64,000 bases of DNA from CAVRQM01 sp963822705. Its GTDB lineage: Bacteria; Pseudomonadota; Alphaproteobacteria; Acetobacterales; Acetobacteraceae. This document shows positions 56,976-64,000 of this stretch, in pieces. Under the pieces are notes generated by a model. It did no database searches and was not told where the DNA came from. It saw only the letters and a list, made by a program, of their open reading frames with translations. The position numbers were made by a program, and so were the translations under genes. The stretch spans positions 310,001 to 374,000 of the forward strand of contig CAWGIX010000001.1 of the NCBI GenBank assembly GCA_963822705.1, given 5' to 3'. Each line of letters starts with the position of its first letter. Within the stretch, counting starts at the first letter, position 1.

Positions 56976-58570
56976 GCGCTGCGAGGAAACCTCGCGCTGC
57001 TCGCCAGCCGTGGTGTCACGCGATGTTCGGTGTTCGCCGCCAGCCCGTGCGCCGCGCGCAAAAGCGTCTCTTCGTCCGCCTCGCTCGCGGGCAGCTCATC
57101 GACGATGCGCCCGCCGAACAGCACGATGGCACGATCGCACACCAAGGAATTTCGGGCAGTTCCGAAGTAAACAACAGCACGGCCGACCCGTGCGCGGCCA
57201 GCTCCCGAATCAGTCCGTAGATCTGATACTTGGTGCCGATATCGATCCCGCGGGTCGGATCAAAACAAAGCAGCGACTCGAAACCGGCCGCCAGCCAACG
57301 TGCGATCACCACCTTCTGCTGGTTTCCGCCGCTGAGCCGCCGCAGTTCGGATTCGGCGCGGGTGTCGATCTGAAGCCGTTTGACGGCAGCGGCGACGCGC
57401 TCGCCCTCGCGCCGGATATGAATACCGCCCCACCGACCGATCTTGCGGAACGCGGGAAGCGCGACATTTTCGCGGATCGACCGTTGCTGAAGCAGAGCCT
57501 CCAATCGGTTGGCTGGAACCAGCACCAATCCGGCCGCGATGGCGTCGCGCGGGATGACGGAACGTTTGCGTCTTTCGGCTGCGTGAGAATCTCTCCGCCG
57601 TCGTGTCGACGCACACCGGCGATGCAATCGAACAGTTCCTGCTGCCCCTGACCTTCCAGCGCCGCCACACCCAGGACCTCCCCCGGCCGCAGACTGAACG
57701 AAATGTCGTGCAGCATGTGACCGCAGCTCAGACCGCGAAGCTCGAGCACGGGCCGGGTTCCCGACGACCCGGTCACCGGCCCTGATGCCGCTTCGACCGC
57801 GCCGGTGTTGCTGCCATCCCGGCCCGAGCATCAAAGCGAACGATCCGTTCCTCGCCTCCCTGTGCCGGCTCGACCACGCCAACGGTCACGCCGTCGCGCA
57901 AAACCGTCGCCCGGTCGCAAAGCGCGGCGACTTCCGCCATCCGATGAGAAATGAAAATCACCGATTGCCGCGTTCCCGCCAGAGCCGGACGACCGCAAAA
58001 ACCCGTTCGGACAGGTCGGCGGGCAGTGCCGCGGTGATCTCGTCAAGCAGCAGGACGTCGGGGTCGGAGGCGAGCGCCCGGGCCAGATCGAGCAGGCGCA
58101 GGACCGGATAAGGAAGATCACGCACGAACGCGCCGAATTGCAGGCTACCGATACCAAGCTTCTCGAGCCAGTTCCTCACTGCATCCGGCGCCACTCCGCC
58201 AGGCGCATGTTGTCGGCGACGGTCAGGTCCGGGACCAGGGCTGGATCCTGATAGACCGAGACGATGCCGGCGCGACGCGCCTCGGCAGGGGAGCGAAACG
58301 TCCGCACGGCCGCCGCCGATCCATCATGGTTCCAGCGTCCGCCGGATAGACGCCCGTGAGAATTTTCACCAGCGTGCTCTTGCCGGCGCCGTTCGCGCCC
58401 ATCAACGCATGGATCTCACCGGGGCGCACACTGAGCGTCGCCGACCTGAGCGCCACGACCGAGCCGAATCTCTTGGCGACGTCACGGACATCCAGCAAGG
58501 GGTCGGCATTGTTCAACGGGATGTCGCGCCTACGCGGCCTCTCGCGAGCAATCTCAAGCGGCCGCGACAT
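56972..58570 (-). CDS. Sugar ABC ATPase (RbsA-like), system A, several frame breaks
   Basis: This roughly 520-residue double ABC ATPase has Walker A GANGAGKST in half one and LSGGNQQKVVIARWL with CFDPTRGIDIGTK in half two. The half-one signature reads LPYPVLRLLDLARAL, not the usual Gln-rich form, and Walker B reads LLLDEITAAL. The frame breaks near 58290, 58190, 57960, 57790, 57590 and 57140, so the ORF is heavily interrupted. The last part (GRIVDELPASEADEETLLRA) stops at 56972, overlapping the permease ATG. Sequence error is more likely than decay, but decay is not excluded. Confidence 0.75.
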
Positions 58571-58655
58571 GCGATCATCGTCGAGGACTCAACACGGTCA
58601 ATCGTGAAGTGCGCGCCGCAGACGGCGGCGCCACGCCCGGCTTACGCCAACAGCC

Positions 58656-59698
58656 TCATTCGCCCGGACCCTTGCAGGCCTTCTCCTGCGCCGCGGTGAA
58701 ATGGCCGTAATCCTGTTCGGGCCATAGACCGGATCGGTCGGCGCGACATTCGGGTCGTAGAGCGCTTCAGCGTCTCCACGTCTGCGTCGGTGGTATTGTC
58801 GTACCGGCGGTCGGAACCGTCGTCACCCTGTGCGGACGCTGCTTTTTCTGCAAGACATCAAGGGCGACAACCAGGCCGGCCGCGCCGATAGCGGGGGAGT
58901 TGCTGACGGCGACGCCGGCCAGCCCGTCCTTCTTGTAGTCGATCAATTGCTTGATGAAGCCGTTGTTGTCGGCGCCGACGAACGGCACGAACGGTTTGTT
59001 CGCGGCCTTTATCGCCTCGATCACGGTGTAGTCGATGCCGGATGTCCATACGCCGTCGAAATGCTTGCCCGAGGCCAGCATCGCCGACATCTGCTGCGCG
59101 GCTTTTTCGTTGGACCAGTCCATGAAAGTCGTCGCGACGACCTTGATGCCCGGATAATCCTTCCAGGCTTCGTCGAAACCCTTCTGCGACGGCGTCGCCG
59201 GGCGCTCCGTCGATACCGCGCATCTCGATGATGTCGCCCTTGCCCTTCAGCTGATCGAACAGCCACTCGGCGCCGACCTTGGCCATAGCCGACCGATCGC
59301 CGGTCACGATATAGGCTTCCGGAGCGCTGAAACGGCCTGGTCGGCCGCAACGACGACGATTCCCTTGTCCGCCGCCTGCTTGATGACGCCGTCGAGCGCC
59401 TTGCGTCCGACGGGTTGATGATGATCGCGTTGACGCCGGCCGAGATCAGCGTGCGCAGATCCGCGATCTGCTCGGAAGGCCCGGCTTCGCGGTTGGCCAG
59501 GACGATCTTGGACACCAAGCCCGAAGCCAAGGCTTCGGCTTTGATCGAGCAGACGAACTCCTCGCGCCAACTATTGCCGATATGCGTATTGGACACGCCG
59601 ATGACGAATTGCTGGGCAGCGTTTGCGCCGCCGATCGGGGCCGTGGCCCCAAGTCCCGCGCCGAGCGTGACCGCGGCGAACCCGCGCAGAATTTTCAT
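58656..59698 (-). CDS. Sugar-binding periplasmic protein, system A, several frame breaks
   Basis: This roughly 345-residue binding protein has a signal peptide (KILRGFAAVTLGAGLGATAP, cleavage near ANAA) and the family opening VIGVSNTHIGNSWREEFVC. The frame changes near 59405, 59330, 59190, 58830 and 58760. Conserved pieces reappear in each frame (AMAKVGAEWLFDQLKGKGDI, VWTSGIDYTVIEAIKAANK). It ends DYGHFTAAQEKACKGPGE at 58656. The ATG has AAGGGAGGG 6 bases upstream. It supplies the A-system permeases. Confidence 0.75.
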
Positions 59699-59859
59699 GG
59701 AACCCTCCCTTGTGCCGCCGGTCGTACCCAGCGACTGGGTCGCCGCGAGCCCGTTTCATGTCAGCACGATCGACTGCCTTTGGCAATTTGGCCGACCGCC
59801 TCCCGGCGGGCCCGAGGCCGGAGCCGCGTCATGGCAGCTTGGGCGCACGAGCGACTGTG

Positions 59860-60843
59860 CTAGGCGGCTTTGCCACCTTTCGACAGGGCCAGGACCCCGA
59901 TGATGATCAGGCCGGTAATCACGTAGCGCAGGCCGGCGCCCACGCCCAACACGTTCAGCATCGTCACGATCAGATATAGGAACAACGAAGCGGTCCACAC
60001 CCCCGCCACGGTCGCCTGTCCGCCCGCGATGTTCGTGCCGCCCAGAACCACGACCGCGATGGACATCAACAAGAAGTCCTCGGCCATGTTCAGCGAAGCG
60101 CCGCCGGAGTAGGCGGCCAGCAGCAGCCCGGCCACTGCCGCCAACAGGGAGGAGATGATGTAGACCGCCGCCATCGTGGCGGGGATGGTGACGCCCGCGA
60201 GATAGGCGGCGCGCGCGTTCTGGCCGATTGCAAGCACCGCCCGGCCAAAAGTCGACCGAGCCAGCGCCAGCGCCACCAGAACGGCGGCCAGCAGAAACAG
60301 CAGCGCGATCACCGGAACGCCGAGCACGCGCGCCAAGCTGAAATTGAGCAGCAGCGGCGGCGGTTTCGCGGTCGATCCCCGGGAATAGGCGATGGTCATG
60401 GATTGCATGACGAAACCGGCCGCGAGTGTCGCGATCATCGGCGGAATTTTCAGGCCGCGGATCAACGCGACATTGGTGATCCCGGCGCACAACCCGATGC
60501 CCAGCGCGGTACCGATGCCCACCACCAGACCGACGTCAAAACTGTGCATCACGCCCATCGAGAGATAGCCGGCCAGCATCATCACCGATGGAATCGACAG
60601 GTCGATGTTGCCGCCGCCAGTGGAGATGACCAGCATCTGGCCGATGCCGACGATGACATAGAAAGTTGCAAAACCGAGCGCCGTGCTCAGCGTCGCCGCC
60701 GCGCCCCGCCCTTCGACGCTCGCCACCGTCAACGCCCAGACCACGATCGCGCCGATCAGCGACCAGACCCAGGGATTGGCGTCCAGCCAGCGCCGCCTTT
60801 GACGCGCGCCGCTGATCGATGTTGGGCTCGCCACCTTCGCCAC
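59860..60843 (-). CDS. Sugar ABC permease (RbsC-like), system B, second permease
   Basis: This 327-residue RbsC-type permease is intact. It shows VISTGGGNIDLSIPSVMMLA, LAIGQNARAAYLAGVTI and VVLGGTNIAGGQATVAG. The start is a GTG at 60843, 3 bases after the preceding permease stop, with no strong ribosome site, which suggests coupling. System A follows downstream after a 160-base gap. Confidence 0.9.
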   Translation of the reverse strand: MAKVASPTSISGARQRRRWLDANPWVWSLIGAIVVWALTVASVEGRGAAATLSTALGFATFYVIVGIGQMLVISTGGGNIDLSIPSVMMLAGYLSMGVMHSFDVGLVVGIGTALGIGLCAGITNVALIRGLKIPPMIATLAAGFVMQSMTIAYSRGSTAKPPPLLLNFSLARVLGVPVIALLFLLAAVLVALALARSTFGRAVLAIGQNARAAYLAGVTIPATMAAVYIISSLLAAVAGLLLAAYSGGASLNMAEDFLLMSIAVVVLGGTNIAGGQATVAGVWTASLFLYLIVTMLNVLGVGAGLRYVITGLIIIGVLALSKGGKAA

Positions 60844-60846
60844 GCG

Positions 60847-61818
60847 TCAGACGCGCCGGCGCTGCAATGCGCGGGTGCCGAGCACCAGGATCAGGATGGC
60901 GCCCTGCACGCTGAGCTGCCAGTCGGTCGACACATTCATGAACGAAAGCAGCGAGCCGGTCAGCAGCATGATGAAAGCGCCGATCACGGCACCTACCGGA
61001 GCCACGATGCCGCCGACGAACTCGCCGCCGCCCACGATAACCGCGGCGATCGACAGCAGGGTGTAGGGTGCCCCGAAATTGGCGTCCCCGGTCGTATTCA
61101 GCCCGGTCAGCGCCAGCCCGGCGCCGACGCCGAACAGCCCCGCCATGCCGTACAAAACCGCGCGGGCCGTCAGCAGGGACCAACCGGCCCGCTGCACCGC
61201 AAGCGGCGTGCTGCCCACTCCGCGCAGCACGACGCCGTAGGAGGAACGCATGAACAGCCAATGCCCGAGCAGCGCCAGCAGCACCGCGGCGACCAGCGGC
61301 AGCGGCAGGATCGGCGGCGCGGTGCGCACCAGCCTAGAGAGCCACGCCGGCGAGGCGCCGCCCGGCGTCGGCAAGACCAGCAGCGCCAGGCCGAGCCACA
61401 CGAATGACGCGCCCAGCGTGACCACAATCGAGGGCAGACGGCGTATTTCGATGAAGGCGCCCATTCCGGCATAGGCCAGAACGCACCCGGCCAGGACCAG
61501 CACCCCAAGCGCCGGCGTGCCAGCCAGCACCGTCGCGCCAAGGCAGTTCACCAGCCCGATGAACGCGCCCAGGCCGAGATCGATGTCGCTCGCCGCGATC
61601 ACGCAGACCTGGGCCATGGAAGCGAGCATCATCGGCAACGAAAAGCCGAGCAGCAGGCGCATGCCGTTATAGCTCATGGCACGCGGCTGCATGATGCAGA
61701 TGGCGACGAGCATCGCCGCCAGGGCCAGAGCCGGCAGCACCGCGCGCGGCAGCTGCCGACGATCCTTGAGACCGGCGTGAGTCATTCGTGTCGCGGCAAG
61801 GGCCGATGCGGCGGCCAT
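60847..61818 (-). CDS. Sugar ABC permease (RbsC-like), system B
   Basis: This 323-residue permease shows VCVIAASDIDLGLGAFIGL, LRGVGSTPLAVQRAGWS and AVIVGGGEFVGGIVAPVG, the RbsC layout. The ATG at 61818 lies one base past the ATPase stop. An ATG 14 codons upstream would overlap the ATPase and is less likely. It is intact. Confidence 0.9.
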   Translation of the reverse strand: MAAASALAATRMTHAGLKDRRQLPRAVLPALALAAMLVAICIMQPRAMSYNGMRLLLGFSLPMMLASMAQVCVIAASDIDLGLGAFIGLVNCLGATVLAGTPALGVLVLAGCVLAYAGMGAFIEIRRLPSIVVTLGASFVWLGLALLVLPTPGGASPAWLSRLVRTAPPILPLPLVAAVLLALLGHWLFMRSSYGVVLRGVGSTPLAVQRAGWSLLTARAVLYGMAGLFGVGAGLALTGLNTTGDANFGAPYTLLSIAAVIVGGGEFVGGIVAPVGAVIGAFIMLLTGSLLSFMNVSTDWQLSVQGAILILVLGTRALQRRRV

Positions 61819-61819
61819 G

Positions 61820-63315
61820 TCAGGCGACCTCGGCGTCCGCTGAAACGCGCGAGTCGTCAAAGGAAGCGTGCAGCACCCGCTCCTCGGTCAGTGACGCATG
61901 ATCGATCTCGTCGGTGATGGCACCGCGATAGAACACGTAGACGCGATCGCAGTGCTGCAGTTCTTCGGTTTCAGTGGTGTAGAGCAGCACGCACTTGCCC
62001 TGTTCGGCCGCGCCGCGGATCGCTTCGAACAGCTCCCGCTTGGTGCCGACATCGACGCCGCGCATCGGGTCATCGAGCAGAAAGATATCGGCATCGGCAG
62101 CAAAGGCTCGGGCGATCAGCACTTTCTGCTGGTTGCCGCCGCTGAGGCTGAGGATCGGATGTGTCATGTCCGGCGTGCGGATGCCGATACGCTGCCTCCA
62201 TCCGTCCGCGACCTCGGTTTCCTGGTGCGGGCTCACGAAACCGGCCCGTGCCAAGCGACGAAGCAGGCTGATCGTCAGGTTGCGGCCGATCGACCATAGC
62301 GGGAACACGCCCTCGCGCGGTCGATCGCCGCTGACATAGGCGACGCTGCCATGGACCTGCACATCCTCACGGCGCGCCCGAGCCGCAGCAAAGACGCGCA
62401 GCAAGGCGGTGCGCTGGCCATGTCCGTCCAGCCCGGCGAGACCCACGACTTCACCTTCATGGGCCAGGAGGGGCACCGAGCGCGGTACCGCCGGCCGGAT
62501 CGCGACCCGCAACGTGCTGGCGCGGTCATTGGCGATGCGGGACCCGGTTGCCTCCTCCTCCGGCGTCTCGTCCATGAGCCCCATTTTTTCGACCAGCTGC
62601 GCATGCGATAGCGCGCCGGGAAGCTCGCGCGCCACCACGTCACCGTCGCGCATCACAACGATCCGGTCGGTATGCGCCAGCACCTCGGCGAGACGATGGG
62701 AGATGAAAATGCAGGACAGCCCCGCGTAGTAGCGCGATGAGTAAACTGCATCAGCTGTTCGGCCGCCTGCGCCCCCAAGGACGAGGTCGGCTCGTCCAAG
62801 ATGATCAGGCGTAGCGGCTGATCCGTTTCGGTAAACGCGCGGGCGATCTCAACCATCTGGCGCTGGCCTATCGGCAGCGTCTCGACCAGCGCGTTGACAT
62901 CAATGCCGTGCTCCGGAAAAATGTCGTCCAGCGTCGCACCGATCAGCCGCCGCGCCCGGGCCGGCCAGCCGAAGCCGCGCAGGCCGTGATCCAGGATTCT
63001 GGTGTTTTCGAACACGCGCAGGTTCGGACAGAGCGACAATTCCTGGAACACGCAACGTATGCCCAGCTCGTGCGCGCGCCGCACGCCGTAGCCGGCGGTT
63101 TCGTCACGCGCGGCGACAGCGATTTGGCCGGCATCGGGCGCCAGCGTGCCGGCCAGCACCTGCATCAGGGTGCTCTTGCCGGCGCCGTTGTGGCCGACGA
63201 TGCCGAGCACCTCGCCGGGGAGGATGTCCAGATCCACCCCGGCGAGCGCCCTCACCGCTCCGAACCGTTTGGCGATGCCGCTCAGCACCACGGAGCTGGC
63301 AGATCGCATCATCAC
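61820..63315 (-). CDS. Sugar ABC ATPase (RbsA-like), system B, one frame break
   Basis: This roughly 498-residue double ABC ATPase has half-one Walker A GHNGAGKST, LPIGQRQMVEIARAF and LIILDEPTSSLG. After a frame change near 62720, half two shows GLDGHGQRTALL, LSGGNQQKVLIARAF and FLLDDPMRGVDVGTK. The start may be GTG at 63315 or ATG at 63312. It couples to the B-system permeases and follows the binding protein by 18 bases. Confidence 0.87.
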
Positions 63316-63333
63316 TACGGCCCGTGGTCGTCC

Positions 63334-64000
63334 TTACATATCGCCGGCTTTGGCGACAGGCGAGGCCGGGAGCGGCGCGCCCGCGGCGTTGGCGTCGATG
63401 AGTTCCGCTGTCCATGCCTGGGTGTACACGGGAGTCGCCACCGCGCCCTCCGGCATCACTTTCAGCCACGCATCAAGGTCTTTCTTCTCGATCACAGGCA
63501 GCGGCAGCAAAATGGTGTTCGGCACTTTCTTGCCGGCAAGAATCTGCTGCGCCACCCAGAACGCCACCGACGCGCAGCCCGGCGCGGAGGACAGCGAGAA
63601 GGTGTCGTAGTTCGGGTTCTCCTTCAGCAGGTCGTGCCACAGCGCCAGTTCGTCCTGCCGGTTACCCATGATGATCAGCGGGGTCGGCCGGCCGGCCGCC
63701 TTGAAAGCCTGGTAGGTGCCCCAGCCGTCGCCGCCCTGGGTAACGACGGCGTTCACCGGCGGCAGGCTCGGCAAAATGCTGGCGACTTCCTTTTGCGCGA
63801 TGGTCTGGGTCCAGTTGCCGTAGACCGAGCCCACCACCTTGATGCCCGGATCCTTGGCGAACTCGTCCGTGATGCCCTTGTGAATGTCGCCGTCCACGGA
63901 AATGCCGGCGATGCCGCGCACTTCCAGCACGTTGCCTTTGCCGTCCAATTGCTTGGCGACGAAATCCGCCTCCTGCTTGCCCATGCTGGTGTAGTCGTAA
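63334..64000 (-). CDS. Sugar-binding periplasmic protein, system B, cut by window edge
   Basis: This is the C-terminal 220 or so residues of a periplasmic sugar-binding protein. The frame continues to the window end, so its start and signal peptide are outside. Family-like segments are GKGNVLEVRGIAG, VNAVVTQGGDGWGTYQAFKA and PTPLIIMGNRQDELALW. It is the first visible gene of system B. Confidence 0.85.
   Translation of the reverse strand, partial: YDYTSMGKQEADFVAKQLDGKGNVLEVRGIAGISVDGDIHKGITDEFAKDPGIKVVGSVYGNWTQTIAQKEVASILPSLPPVNAVVTQGGDGWGTYQAFKAAGRPTPLIIMGNRQDELALWHDLLKENPNYDTFSLSSAPGCASVAFWVAQQILAGKKVPNTILLPLPVIEKKDLDAWLKVMPEGAVATPVYTQAWTAELIDANAAGAPLPASPVAKAGDM

Overview
The window is high-GC DNA with the gene content of an alphaproteobacterium, most likely Acetobacterales/Rhodospirillales (Acetobacteraceae-like). 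This is inferred from the cytochrome bc1 operon, the DUF1285-NUDIX-DUF6111-CCA transferase block, the DUF4169-rlmH-gpmI-envC-ctpA-polysaccharide deacetylase block, DUF3309, and dense operons joined by ATGA, GTGA and TTGA overlaps. I see no rRNA, tRNA, CRISPR array or replication origin.

Layout. 1-3949: acyl-CoA operon (acyl-CoA dehydrogenase, NDP-forming acyl-CoA synthetase, enoyl-CoA hydratase). 4008-5143: Xre/RES toxin-antitoxin pair. 5149-7542 (minus): AceE/transketolase-like TPP enzyme. 7847-11174 (minus): polysaccharide pyruvyl transferase and a DUF4139 protein. 11237-13431: zinc-type CDF exporter, ankyrin-like secreted protein, TspO. 13480-20268 (minus): a Bat/MoxR-type operon (MoxR, DUF58, DUF4159 membrane protein, VWA/glutamine-amidotransferase-like membrane protein). 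20401-24905: DUF1285, NUDIX CoA pyrophosphatase, DUF6111, CCA-adding enzyme, lipid-type ABC exporter. 25071-27838: EmrAB-like efflux pair. 27992-29231: manganese catalase and a small Tat protein. 29237-33714: hemF, then petABC and mtnP. 33749-36999: DUF3309, glutamate-type dehydrogenase, exported carbonic anhydrase, VOC protein.

37141-38710 is a lower-GC block bounded by 20-bp terminal inverted repeats and flanked by a 9-bp target duplication. It is an unannotated transposable-type element with no recognisable transposase, and it splits a small basic ORF. 38938-46380 holds a proline-rich orphan, dienelactone hydrolase, DUF4169, rlmH, gpmI, an EnvC-like protein, CtpA and a divergent polysaccharide deacetylase. 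46519-50706 holds a PhyH dioxygenase and a sugar ABC importer (binding protein and two permeases, no ATPase). 50717-54912 holds an ABC-F ATPase, a zinc metallopeptidase, ndk and a PEP-CTERM-like protein. 55004-64000 (minus) holds two complete tandem RbsABC-type sugar ABC systems.

Sequence quality. About twenty genes carry single-base frame breaks, including genes expected to be essential (petA, petC, hemF). In petA an inserted C and a missing A in an A-run compensate, restoring the family sequence. In petC, one inserted T creates a false fusion to mtnP. I read most breaks as base-level sequence errors, not pseudogenes, and I give whole-gene spans that cross them.
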